Assembly: GCA_902467875.1 (NCBI GenBank)
Contig: CABQWP010000003.1
Coordinates: forward strand, 1-64,000
DNA from: an uncultured Collinsella sp.
Lineage (GTDB): Bacteria > Actinomycetota > Coriobacteriia > Coriobacteriales > Coriobacteriaceae
Direction: 5' to 3'
Length of the DNA: 64,000 bases
In this document: in pieces, positions 1 through 8,240 of the stretch
Position numbering within the stretch: position 1 is the first letter of the stretch
How the letters are laid out: every line of letters begins with the position of its first letter
Notes under the pieces: model-generated
Database searches by the model: none
What the model was told of the DNA's origin: nothing
The model's input: only the letters and a program-made list of their open reading frames with translations
Program-made: the position numbers and the translations under genes

Positions 1-91
1 TCACGAGCGGGGGCTCCTGTCGTTTCCGTGCCCCTGGATTGGGTCATAGTGTCTGACTTATGCTCAACCAGTAGCGTAATTAAGCCCCACG

Positions 92-128
92 TAAAAAGGC
101 CGAAACCCCAAGGGGCTTCGGCCTTTGC
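92..128 (-). terminator. Intrinsic terminator after the nucleoid-associated protein gene
   Basis: A long GC-rich stem (AAAGGCCGAAACCCC against GGGGCTTCGGCCTTT) closes a short loop and is followed by a T run on the minus strand. It lies 26 bases beyond the stop codon at 154. The preceding 91 bases hold nothing I can recognise. Confidence 0.85.
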
Positions 129-153
129 TTTCTCGCTGCAGGCGAAACGCAAC

Positions 154-1158
154 TTATCGATTCTCGATGCTGCCGATATTCTTGAGCTCGATGGAAATGA
201 GGCCGTTGGGCTCGTTGACGAACTCGATGTATTCGGAGTTCGAACCCATCTCGGCCGGGAAGCTGATCTCGATACCTGTGTCGGTTCGGATCTTATGATT
301 GCGCACCGCCGCGCGTTCGACCTGCTTGCGCTCCACGGGCACACGCTCAGGCACCTTCTCCTCGGTCAGTGCCGCGCGCACGTTCTCCTTGATGACCGGT
401 TCGTCTTCAAAGACCTCATCGACGATATCCCAAGGCGGCAGCTCCTCGTCATCCTCAACCTTCTCGGCAACGGCAGCCTTAACCTTAGCGAGCGCTACAG
501 CCGTGTTGGCACCGTGCTCCTCGGCGACTTCCTCGACCACACGCGTCACGGTGTCGATGACCTCCTTGCCCGATACGCCCGTGTCGCACTGCAGCAGGCC
601 GTCGGGAATGAGCATACGATCCTCGCCGGCAATCTTGCGCTTCTTGTCCACGTAGCCGATCTCCATGGTACTCGCGCGGACGATGGCATAGCTCGGAACC
701 TTTTGCGAAGGGTTCGGCAGAATGGCATAGTGGCGCGCGATGTCGTTACGCACCTCGCCCTCTTCGCGACCCACCTCGTGCATAAAAGCCTGCTTGGAGC
801 CCAGCAGCATCACGGCAAACCAGCGGGCATCCTCATCGTCGTCAAAATCGGCCACGAGCACGTCGGTGGACTCGGCTTTCTCTGCCTTGGTGAGCTCGGA
901 GGAGATAAACTCCGCAATCTGCTGCGACAGGTCCACGAATTCGCGCTCGCCAAAGAAATAGCCCTTGAGCTCGCCGCCAAACGCAGAGTTCTCGGCAAAC
1001 GTGGCGCGTTTATTGTCGGCCGAGGTACGCGCGCGGCGCAGATGCGTGGTCACGAAGTTGCGCACGGTACGGCTCTCGATATCGAGCTCGCGCTGGCTCA
1101 TGACGTTGACGGCAGAGTCAAAGTCCAGGATATGCAGAATCGCGTGATTGATTTTCAT
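154..1158 (-). CDS. Nucleoid-associated protein, NdpA/YejK-like
   Basis: The 334-residue product resembles the 37-kDa nucleoid-associated protein family (YejK/NdpA, Pfam NA37). Members bind the nucleoid and have no known enzymatic activity. Visible support is the opening MKINHAILHILDFDS, the central FVDLSQQIAEFISSEL helix, the long acidic Glu/Asp-rich middle, and the C-terminal segment around GIEISFPAEM, which ends the family fold. Length is close to the usual 330-350. I chose the ATG at 1158 over the one three codons upstream because a GGA-containing ribosome site sits about nine bases before it. The gene is monocistronic and ends in a strong terminator. Family call good, cellular role inferred. 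Confidence 0.8.
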   Translation of the reverse strand: MKINHAILHILDFDSAVNVMSQRELDIESRTVRNFVTTHLRRARTSADNKRATFAENSAFGGELKGYFFGEREFVDLSQQIAEFISSELTKAEKAESTDVLVADFDDDEDARWFAVMLLGSKQAFMHEVGREEGEVRNDIARHYAILPNPSQKVPSYAIVRASTMEIGYVDKKRKIAGEDRMLIPDGLLQCDTGVSGKEVIDTVTRVVEEVAEEHGANTAVALAKVKAAVAEKVEDDEELPPWDIVDEVFEDEPVIKENVRAALTEEKVPERVPVERKQVERAAVRNHKIRTDTGIEISFPAEMGSNSEYIEFVNEPNGLISIELKNIGSIENR

Positions 1159-1220
1159 ATACGGCATTCCGTTCTAGATCGATTTCGGCACGAACCAGTA
1201 TAGCGGTCGAGCCCGCCCCA

Positions 1221-1249
1221 GGTGCATCGGGGACAGGTTGCATTGCACC
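1221..1249. repeat. 29-bp palindrome-ended repeat, copy A
   Basis: This copy matches positions 2434-2462 at 26 of 29 bases in the same orientation. Both begin GGTGCA and end TGCACC, with a GGGG-CAGGTTGC core. The copies bracket the hydrolase gene 1255-2415. The layout resembles a REP-type extragenic element. Confidence 0.75.
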
Positions 1250-1254
1250 AATGA

Positions 1255-2415
1255 CTAGCGCAGGAGCTCGGACTGCCACGCCTCGAGTTGTTCTGCCAGA
1301 CTCTTACCGGCAGCGGGCATGTCGATCTGGGGTCGTTTGGGCAGCAGTGCGCATTTAAGGATTGCCACGATGGTCTGTGAGACAAAGCGTCGCGTATCCT
1401 TGTCAAAGCCTTGCGCAGCCTGGAGCATCACGGGTAGACTCTCGCGCAGATTCCCAGCGATATCCGCAAACCGCTCAGCACCCGTAGCCTCAAACACGGA
1501 GAACAACGCATCTACAAAACGCTCGCGCTCGCTAGGCCCCACTGCAAGCAGCATCTCGCGAATGGAATCATCAACGTATCGAGCACCGGCGGACAGGCGC
1601 TCACAGTACACGAAGTCGTGACCATCAACCACCCAGCTAAAGGGATTGTGCTGCAGCAGGCTGAACTCGGTGCTCTCAACGATGGCATAGTCCTCCTGTG
1701 TCTCGAACATCATGCCAAAAATCGACGACCGAGGTAGCGTCTTGTCGATTCGACCGGAAAGATCGGCAAAGGCGTTTCCGTTCAGAAACTCCTCGACGAA
1801 GCCCGGACCATCATGGGAATACGCCCGTTCGATTCGCTCACGGGCGACATCGGAGCACATCGCCGCACCGTACACCGCAAGGTTTCCACCCTTGGAATGA
1901 CCTCCGCACAAAAGCGGCCCGCCAATCGCATCCGCCGCCTCGTCCACATAACGGGCCGCGGATTCCTGGGCCGGCACAGGACACCGGAACGCCATGTTAA
2001 AGTCCTCTTTCCAGCCCACAATCGTGCTGTCGGTCCCCCGGAAGGAAAGATAACTAAACCCCGCCGGAAACCGGAACGCCATGGCTGCAAACTGCTCTGT
2101 CGCCACCACATCGCTCACGGCACGATAGCCGCAAACGTGCACGCCACGGTAGCGAGGGCTTGCTGCCACGGCCTCCAACAAGGCCCTGCTCCCCTCTGGG
2201 TCCCACAAGTCGTCAATCATGTCCCGGTAGCACTCGGCGCGCAGCAGTTCGCGTACGTCTAGGCCCTGCCAGTTCGTCAGCTCCGCCATATCGCCCGGCA
2301 AACGCAAATAGGACAACCAAGCAAAGACGAGGCTATCCACCGCGCAGAACGGCCGCTCCTCAAACGGATCAAACGCTGTCTGGGCATAGGTCAAAAAATT
2401 AGGCGAATCCGACAT
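1255..2415 (-). CDS. Alpha/beta-hydrolase, DUF2974 (Mbeg1-like) family
   Basis: The 386-residue protein has a lipase-type nucleophile elbow, GGHSKGGNLAVYGA (residues about 170-183), preceded by SYLSFRGTDSTIVGWKEDF, which looks like the oxyanion-side strand of lipases. A later DGHDF segment could supply the catalytic His. This pattern is typical of the DUF2974 hydrolases common in gut Firmicutes and Actinobacteria, whose substrates are unknown. No signal peptide or membrane segment is evident, so it is probably cytoplasmic. The ATG at 2415 follows GGGAGGGCC. The gene is flanked by direct copies of a 29-bp palindrome, which suggests it may have moved as a unit. Confidence 0.75.
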   Translation of the reverse strand: MSDSPNFLTYAQTAFDPFEERPFCAVDSLVFAWLSYLRLPGDMAELTNWQGLDVRELLRAECYRDMIDDLWDPEGSRALLEAVAASPRYRGVHVCGYRAVSDVVATEQFAAMAFRFPAGFSYLSFRGTDSTIVGWKEDFNMAFRCPVPAQESAARYVDEAADAIGGPLLCGGHSKGGNLAVYGAAMCSDVARERIERAYSHDGPGFVEEFLNGNAFADLSGRIDKTLPRSSIFGMMFETQEDYAIVESTEFSLLQHNPFSWVVDGHDFVYCERLSAGARYVDDSIREMLLAVGPSERERFVDALFSVFEATGAERFADIAGNLRESLPVMLQAAQGFDKDTRRFVSQTIVAILKCALLPKRPQIDMPAAGKSLAEQLEAWQSELLR

Positions 2416-2433
2416 GGCCCTCCCATCAACTAT

Positions 2434-2462
2434 GGTGCATTGGGGTCAGGTTGCTTTGCACC
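2434..2462. repeat. 29-bp palindrome-ended repeat, copy B
   Basis: Second copy of the element at 1221-1249, in direct orientation, 18 bases upstream of the hydrolase start. Differences fall in the loop, while both GGTGCA/TGCACC arms are intact. Confidence 0.75.
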
Positions 2463-2498
2463 AAAAAGGCGCCCGGGCCGTGTGGACCCGGACGCCTT
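2463..2498 (-). terminator. Intrinsic terminator after ldh
   Basis: The stem AAGGCGCCCGGG/CCCGGACGCCTT with a short loop is followed on the minus strand by five T residues. It lies about 30 bases past the ldh stop. Confidence 0.85.
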
Positions 2499-2529
2499 CA
2501 TTGTAGCTTTTCGCTCTAGCGAGCTCGAT

Positions 2530-3480
2530 TTAGCAGGAGAAGTCGACGCTGTCGATGATGTCCTTGAGGGCCTTGGCGGAGGCGGTGAGCTCATGCTGCT
2601 CGTCATCGTCCAGCGGCACGGGGACGCGGCAGACAACGCCGTCGCGGCCAACGACGGTCGGCATGGAGATGGCAAGATCGGACAGGCCGTACTCGCCCAC
2701 CATGAGCGAGGAGACGGGCAGAACGGTCTGCTCATCGCGCATGACGGCGGTGCAGATGCGCTTGACGGCCATGGCGACGCCATAGTAGGTGGCGTGCTTC
2801 TTCTCGATGATGGTGTAGGCGGAGTTCTTGACGTCCTCGGCGATACGCTTCTCGGCAGCCTCATGCTCCAGGTGGCCGTGAAGCTCGCAGAAGGTGTTCA
2901 GCGGCACGCCGGCAACCTGGGCGCTGGACCAAGCGACGAACTCGGAGTCGCCGTGCTCACCCATGACGTAGGCCTGAACGTCGCGCGGGTCAACCTCGAC
3001 GTGGGCACCAAGCATCTGCTGCAGACGGCCGGTGTCGAGCACGGTACCGGAACCGATGACGTGGCCCTCGGGCAGGCCGGACATCTTGATGGCGGCGTAG
3101 GTCAGAACATCGACCGGGTTGGAGACGATAAGCAGAATGCCGTCGAAGCCGGACTTCTTAATCTCGGGGATAATGGACTTAAAGATGTTGACGTTCTTGT
3201 TGACCAGGTCCAGGCGGGTCTCACCGGGCTTCTGGGCAGCGCCAGCAGTGACGACGATCATGGCGGCGTCGGCGACATCGGAATAATCGCCGGCGTAGAT
3301 CTTCATCGGCTCGGCAAACGTCATGCCGTGCGCGATATCCAGAGCCTCACCCTCGGCGCGGTTCTTGTCCACGTCGATGAGGACCATCTCGGAGAACAGA
3401 CCGCTCTGCATCAGCGCGAACGCCGAAGACGAACCGACGAAACCGCAGCCGACAATAGCGACCTTCTTCTCGTTAACCAT
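2530..3480 (-). CDS. ldh: L-lactate dehydrogenase
   Basis: The 316-residue enzyme reduces pyruvate to L-lactate with NADH, recycling NAD+ in fermentation. The N-terminal Rossmann motif is VAIVGCGFVGSS. The substrate loop reads GAAQKPGETRLDL, with the Gln that marks lactate rather than malate dehydrogenase. The SNPVD strand and the catalytic-His motif GEHGDSEF are intact. Length is normal for bacterial LDH. A longer reading frame upstream lacks support, because the ATG at 3480 has a GGGAG ribosome site seven bases before it. It is a single-gene unit with a strong terminator behind it and a stem-loop in its leader. The call is firm. Allosteric control cannot be read from the sequence. Confidence 0.93.
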   Translation of the reverse strand: MVNEKKVAIVGCGFVGSSSAFALMQSGLFSEMVLIDVDKNRAEGEALDIAHGMTFAEPMKIYAGDYSDVADAAMIVVTAGAAQKPGETRLDLVNKNVNIFKSIIPEIKKSGFDGILLIVSNPVDVLTYAAIKMSGLPEGHVIGSGTVLDTGRLQQMLGAHVEVDPRDVQAYVMGEHGDSEFVAWSSAQVAGVPLNTFCELHGHLEHEAAEKRIAEDVKNSAYTIIEKKHATYYGVAMAVKRICTAVMRDEQTVLPVSSLMVGEYGLSDLAISMPTVVGRDGVVCRVPVPLDDDEQHELTASAKALKDIIDSVDFSC

Positions 3481-3506
3481 AAGAAACTCCCATCTCACTC
3501 CACAAA

Positions 3507-3537
3507 CAAGCCGCCCGGGAACGACCCGAGCGGCTTG
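3507..3537 (-). terminator. Stem-loop in the ldh leader, terminator or attenuator
   Basis: A 13-bp near-perfect stem (CAAGCCGCCCGGG against CCCGAGCGGCTTG, one mismatch) with a five-base loop lies between the aminotransferase stop and the ldh start. A short T-rich stretch follows on the minus strand. It could end read-through from the aminotransferase gene or control ldh. Confidence 0.6.
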
Positions 3538-3681
3538 CCGTAATCCCAATACATCCAATCGGGACTTTGATTATGCTCCTATTCGCAGCCAAAAATCGAC
3601 CGTTTACCGAAATTGTTTGCAGGATTCGTAAAATAACTGCACGAAATCGGTTTCGAGCTATTGACGAGGCGAAATAGCTTT

Positions 3682-4845
3682 CTAATACAGGCCCGCCTCG
3701 CGAATGGCCTCGACAGCCAAAGCAATCTGATCGGGCGGCAGGACCAGCGCCATGCGCACGTGCCCCTCGCCCGAAGGACCAAAGCTCGCGCCCGGCGTCA
3801 CCACAACGCCGGCCTTCTCCATGAGCTCCTCGCAAAACGCCATGGAATCGGCGCGGCCACCGGGAAGCTTTGCCCACACAAACATAGAGCCATGCGCGTT
3901 GGGACGCTCCCAGCCCAGGCCCTCAAGACCGTCGCACAGGGCATCGCGGCGCTCCTGGTACTTCAGACGCTGCGCCTCGACCTCATCGCGCGGACCGTTC
4001 AGGCAGGCGATAGCAGCCTTCTGGATCGGGAAGAACATGCCAAAGTCGATCTGGCCGCGCAGCTTGGCAAAGGCAGAGACCACATCCTCGCGACCGACCA
4101 AAAAGCCGATACGCGCACCGGTGACGTTAAACGACTTGGAAAGCGAGAAGAACTCCACGCCCACCTCGAGCGCACCGGGATACTGCAAAAAGCTGCCACC
4201 CGGCTCGCCGTCGAACACGATGTCGGAGTACGCGTTGTCATGGACGATGAGCAGGTCATGCTCGCGGGCAAAAGCGATGATCTCCTCGTAGATCTCGGGC
4301 GTGCCCACCGAGCCCACCGGGTTCGCGGGCAGCGACACGATCATGTACTTGGCGCGGTCGGCGACCTCGGGATCGATGCCTGCCACGTAGGGCAGGTAAT
4401 TGTGCTCGGCAACCAGTGGATAGTACTCGAGCTTGGCGTCGGCAATCTTAGCGCCCGCCTCAAAGACCGGGTAGCACGGATCGGGAACCAGAATGGTGTC
4501 ACCCGGATCGAGCAGGGCCAGGCCCAAATGGCCCACGCCCTCCTGCGTGCCGTTGCACGACTGCACCATAGACGGCGTAATGCCCGAAACGCCAAAGCGG
4601 CGCTCATAGTAATCGCACACGGCTTGCTTGAGTTCGGGCAGGTCGCGCAGGGCATACTTCCACATCTCGGGATCTTGGGCTGCCTGCGTGAGCGCCTCGA
4701 CCACATGGTCGTACGGCTTAAAATCGGGCGTGCCCACGCTCATGTTGTAAATGGTCTTGCCCTGAGCCTTCAGCGCGAGAAGCTTGTTGTTGAGCGAGGC
4801 GAAGACCTCCGCGCCAAAGCGGTCGAGACGCTGCGATGCCTGCAT
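3682..4845 (-). CDS. PLP-dependent aminotransferase, class I
   Basis: The 387-residue fold-type I aminotransferase has the cofactor lysine in SLSKSFNVTGARIGF, the aspartate that binds the pyridine nitrogen in the DNAYSD segment, and the substrate Arg near GHVRMALV. The subgroup is that of alanine, glutamate-pyruvate and LL-diaminopimelate aminotransferases (AlaC/PatA type), as shown by the start LDRFGAEVFASLNNK and GTPDFKPYDHV. The exact amino donor cannot be settled from sequence. I took the ATG at 4845 because AAGGTGG precedes it, and the 30 extra codons upstream have no ribosome site. It lies between nadE and ldh on the same strand. Confidence 0.85.
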   Translation of the reverse strand: MQASQRLDRFGAEVFASLNNKLLALKAQGKTIYNMSVGTPDFKPYDHVVEALTQAAQDPEMWKYALRDLPELKQAVCDYYERRFGVSGITPSMVQSCNGTQEGVGHLGLALLDPGDTILVPDPCYPVFEAGAKIADAKLEYYPLVAEHNYLPYVAGIDPEVADRAKYMIVSLPANPVGSVGTPEIYEEIIAFAREHDLLIVHDNAYSDIVFDGEPGGSFLQYPGALEVGVEFFSLSKSFNVTGARIGFLVGREDVVSAFAKLRGQIDFGMFFPIQKAAIACLNGPRDEVEAQRLKYQERRDALCDGLEGLGWERPNAHGSMFVWAKLPGGRADSMAFCEELMEKAGVVVTPGASFGPSGEGHVRMALVLPPDQIALAVEAIREAGLY

Positions 4846-4963
4846 GGTGCCACCTTTCGATATGAAAAACGCGGCGTTCCGACAAGAGCGCCGCGCGATA
4901 CGGGCCATCAGATTGCAAAAGTGTAACGCTTGCAACCCCCGTATTGGTTCAATTTAGCCAACC

Positions 4964-6943
4964 TTAGTCAACTGGATTGAGCGCGTCGATCTGCGCAAGC
5001 CACAGACGCGAGCTAGCGTCACTCGGCATACGCCAATCGCCGCGCGGGCTGAGCGTCACCGAGCCCACCTTGGGACCATCGGGCAGGCAGCTGCGCTTAA
5101 ACTGCTGGGCAAAGAAGCGACGGTAGAACGTACGTAGCCACGTGTGGACGGTCTTGGCGTCGTAGACGCCCTCGAAGCTCTTGAGCGCCATGCGGTAGAT
5201 CTTGCCCGGCTCAAAGCCAAAACGCAGCAGGTAGTAGAGGAAGTAGTCGTGCAACTCGTACGGGCCCACCAAATCCTCGGTCTTCTGCGCAATCTCGCCG
5301 TCGCCCGTGGGCGGCAGAAGCTCGGGGGACACCGGCGTATCGAGGATATCGAGCAAGACCTCGGCAATGCGCCCGCCAAAGACATCGGCGGCATAGCGCA
5401 CCAGATGGCGCACAAGCGTCTTGGGCACGCTCGCGTTGACGGCGTACATGCTCATGTGGTCGCCGTTATAGGTAGCCCAGCCGAGCGCCAGCTCCGACAG
5501 GTCGCCCGTGCCAATGACAAAACCGCCAGCCTGGTTGGCCAAATCCATCAGAATCTGCGTACGCTCGCGCGCCTGGCTGTTCTCGTAGGTCACGTCTTGG
5601 ACAGCCGGATCATGCTCAATGTCCTTGAAGTGCTGCTCCACGGCCGCGTGGATCGAAACCTCGCGGAAGCTCACGCCCAGGTCGCGGGCGAGCGACTCGG
5701 CATTCGACTTGGTGCGATGCGTCGTGCCGAAGCCGGGCATGGACACGGCAGTGATGCCTGTGCGCGGCAGCCCCAGTGCATCGAAGGCACGCACGGTCAC
5801 AAGCAGGGCCAGCGTGGAGTCCAGGCCGCCCGAAAGACCAATGACTGCAGCCTTGGTACCTGTGTGGGCGAGGCGGGTCTTGAGGCCCGCGGTCTGCAGG
5901 TCGAGGATGGTCTCGCAGCGCTCAGCCAGGTCACCATGGTCGGCAGGCACGAAGGGCGCGCGGGGGAAGACACGGTCTATGCCGAGCGCATCGCGCAGGA
6001 CAGGCTCTTCGGCGAGCGAGCCCTCAAACGAGAACTCGACGGTCACGGCCTCCGGCGCATCGTCCGCGCGCGTCCATGTCGTCGAGCGACGGCGTTCAGC
6101 AACCAGGCGGTCAAGGTCAACGTTGGCGATGGCCATATCGCAGGTAAGCAGTTTGGTCGCGGCGAGCTTGGAGCCGTTTTCGTAGACGAGGTTCTCGCCC
6201 GCAAAGACCATGTCGGTCGTGGACTCGCCCTCGCTCGCGTCCGCGTAGGCATAGGCGCAATACAGGCGCGCGCTCTGGTTGGAAATGAGGCTGCGGCGGT
6301 AATCCGCCTTGCCGATAATCTCGTCCGAAGCCGACGGATTGAGGATCACCGTCGCACCGGCAAGCGCCATCTCGGTCGAAGGCGGCGCCGGTACCCACAG
6401 GTCCTCGCAAACCTCAACGCCCAGCACCATATCCTCGGCACCCTCATCACAGCAGCGGTAGACAAGCCCCGAACCCAGCGGAACCGGACCCTGACCGGCA
6501 AATTCAACCCACACGGGATCCGCAGGCGACGGAGCAAACCAGCGACGCTCATAGAACTCGCCATAGTTGGGCAGATACTTCTTAGCCGTGAGGCCCAAAA
6601 GCTCGCCCGCGCAGCACACGGCGGCGCAGTTGTAGATATTCTCGGCAACTGCAACGGGAAGACCGATGGTAAAGACAATCGGCAGCTCGCGGGTTTCATC
6701 GAGAATATGTGCCAGTGCGGTCTCGCAGGCATGCAGTAATGTGCGGTTATGGAACAGGTCGGCCGCGGTATAGCCGGTCAGGTTAAGCTCGGGCAGTACC
6801 AGCGCGCGAACGCCGCGCTCGGCAGCATCGCGAACAGCCGCCAGCGCAACCTCGGCATTGTCCTCGACATCGGCCACGCGAATCCGCGGCGACGCCGCCG
6901 CCACACGCAAAAAGCCATCAGACTGAGAAAGGTGAAGATTCAT
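4964..6943 (-). CDS. nadE: Glutamine-dependent NAD+ synthetase
   Basis: The 659-residue, two-domain enzyme makes NAD+ from nicotinic acid adenine dinucleotide, ATP and glutamine. The N-terminal nitrilase-type glutaminase carries its Glu-Lys-Cys triad in LPELNLTGY, TAKKYLPNYGEF and GVEVCEDLW. The C-terminal synthetase has the ATP pyrophosphatase loop SGGLDSTLAL and the later GTGDLSELALGW segment. Both halves are full length, so ammonia should be channelled from glutamine. The ATG at 6943 has AGGAG eight bases upstream, and ten extra in-frame codons before it are unlikely to be translated. It is monocistronic as far as can be seen. Confidence 0.93.
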   Translation of the reverse strand: MNLHLSQSDGFLRVAAASPRIRVADVEDNAEVALAAVRDAAERGVRALVLPELNLTGYTAADLFHNRTLLHACETALAHILDETRELPIVFTIGLPVAVAENIYNCAAVCCAGELLGLTAKKYLPNYGEFYERRWFAPSPADPVWVEFAGQGPVPLGSGLVYRCCDEGAEDMVLGVEVCEDLWVPAPPSTEMALAGATVILNPSASDEIIGKADYRRSLISNQSARLYCAYAYADASEGESTTDMVFAGENLVYENGSKLAATKLLTCDMAIANVDLDRLVAERRRSTTWTRADDAPEAVTVEFSFEGSLAEEPVLRDALGIDRVFPRAPFVPADHGDLAERCETILDLQTAGLKTRLAHTGTKAAVIGLSGGLDSTLALLVTVRAFDALGLPRTGITAVSMPGFGTTHRTKSNAESLARDLGVSFREVSIHAAVEQHFKDIEHDPAVQDVTYENSQARERTQILMDLANQAGGFVIGTGDLSELALGWATYNGDHMSMYAVNASVPKTLVRHLVRYAADVFGGRIAEVLLDILDTPVSPELLPPTGDGEIAQKTEDLVGPYELHDYFLYYLLRFGFEPGKIYRMALKSFEGVYDAKTVHTWLRTFYRRFFAQQFKRSCLPDGPKVGSVTLSPRGDWRMPSDASSRLWLAQIDALNPVD

Positions 6944-7146
6944 AAGAATGCTCCTGTGCGTAGACGCCATTCACAACAATTAGCTAGCCCTATTGTAGTT
7001 CAACCGCCGAGTGTAACCGCATCCCACCAACTTGGTGAGCTATTGATGAGTTGATGGTATCTGTTAAATGTCACGTACGATTCACATCTGGTGGGTACCC
7101 TGATGGCTGAATGAAACGAAGCAGATTTACACCGGGAGGGCCCCGT

Positions 7147-8100
7147 ATGACAACCAAGTACACCGACGCGCCGCGCACGCGCGTCATGACACCGGCCGCG
7201 CTCAACAACGGCGTTCACGAAAACCATTCCATCGGACAGACCATGGCCATCGCGCCCAAAAAGGGCCTGTTCGACGACATTTCCATTCCCCAGATCGTCG
7301 CCGGCGCCGCAGCCGCCGCCACGAGCGTGGCGCTTGCTTCAAAGATCGGCATTGCCGGCTCGGTGATTGGTGCCGCTGTGAGCTCAGTCATCACTGTTGT
7401 GTCCTCGCAGGTCTACCGCCACTTTATCTCTGCCAGCGCCGAAGCAATCAAGGGCACGCATGCCGCTGTCGACTACCCTGCCGGCGCCTACGAGCCCGTT
7501 GAGCCCGATGTCGAGGAGCACCTAGGTGGCGCCGCGACCACGCAGGAGATGCGCCAGGTTGCGGGACGCGCGACCACGGCGCGCGTCGCCCCCAACAGCC
7601 TGCGCGCCAAGGCGGCAGCCGAGCGCAGCCAGACGCAAAAGAAGGTCATCGTCTTCTCGATCGCCATCGCCATCGTCGCGGTCATCGCCTGCGCCGGCGC
7701 CATCCTTATCACCACTGCCGGTGAGGGTCTGGGTGAGCGTCCCGAGCCAATCCTGTCGTCGCGCACGACCGAGAGCGATGCAAATGGCGACACCCAGTCG
7801 CAAGATCAGCAGGCACAGGCGGACGACACGCAAGACAGTTCCACCTCTGCCAATTCGTCCTCGAACACCCAAAACCAATCGCAGGGCACCGACTCCTCCA
7901 CGGCCAACAGTGGCACGCCGTCCGGCACGACCGACTCAAGCCAAACGACTGACGGCTCTCAGCCGAGCACGGGCGACCAGACGAGCGACACCACGTCGGG
8001 AACGGGTGCAGCAGACAGTAGCAACACCAACAGCTCGAGCGGAACTGCGTCCGGCACGGCATCTGACAACTCGAGCCAAGGTACGGCATCGGGCAACTAA
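7147..8100 (+). CDS. Putative membrane protein with Ser/Thr/Asn-rich tail
   Basis: I do not recognise this 317-residue protein. A Gly/Ala-rich hydrophobic stretch spans residues about 47-85 (IVAGAAAAATSVALASKIG and on). A clear second transmembrane helix lies near 170-192 (VIVFSIAIAIVAVIACAGA). The last 120 residues are almost only Ser, Thr, Asn, Gln, Gly and Asp, the composition of a flexible extracytoplasmic tail that may be O-glycosylated. No catalytic motif is visible. The ATG at 7147 has GGGAGG upstream. An intrinsic terminator follows at 8136. A surface or envelope role is inference only. Confidence 0.7.
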   Translation: MTTKYTDAPRTRVMTPAALNNGVHENHSIGQTMAIAPKKGLFDDISIPQIVAGAAAAATSVALASKIGIAGSVIGAAVSSVITVVSSQVYRHFISASAEAIKGTHAAVDYPAGAYEPVEPDVEEHLGGAATTQEMRQVAGRATTARVAPNSLRAKAAAERSQTQKKVIVFSIAIAIVAVIACAGAILITTAGEGLGERPEPILSSRTTESDANGDTQSQDQQAQADDTQDSSTSANSSSNTQNQSQGTDSSTANSGTPSGTTDSSQTTDGSQPSTGDQTSDTTSGTGAADSSNTNSSSGTASGTASDNSSQGTASGN

Positions 8101-8135
8101 GCACATTTGCCTCTCATAGATAACCGACCTGTACA

Positions 8136-8170
8136 ACGGGCGCGAATCGAAAGCGGTTCGCGCCCGTTTG
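8136..8170 (+). terminator. Intrinsic terminator
   Basis: The perfect stem ACGGGCGCGAA/TTCGCGCCCGT is followed by TTTG on the plus strand, 35 bases after the membrane-protein stop. Confidence 0.8.
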
Positions 8171-8212
8171 CCTTGGGCGCCGCCATGGCGAACGCCATGC
8201 GATGGTAAGATG

Positions 8213-8228
8213 CTTTACATGTGTAAAG
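8213..8228 (+). promoter_or_regulatory. CTTTACA-TG-TGTAAAG palindrome, possible operator
   Basis: A perfect 7-bp inverted repeat with a two-base centre lies directly after a TAAGAT -10-like hexamer (8206-8211) and just before the ribosome site of the gene at 8241. The position fits an operator over the transcription start. No matching regulator is identified. Confidence 0.4.
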
Positions 8229-8240
8229 AGGAGATTTGCC

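Noticed and set aside
5144..6739. 531-codon plus-strand frame opposite nadE
   Set aside because: It is antisense to a complete, well-conserved enzyme and shows no coding signature of its own.
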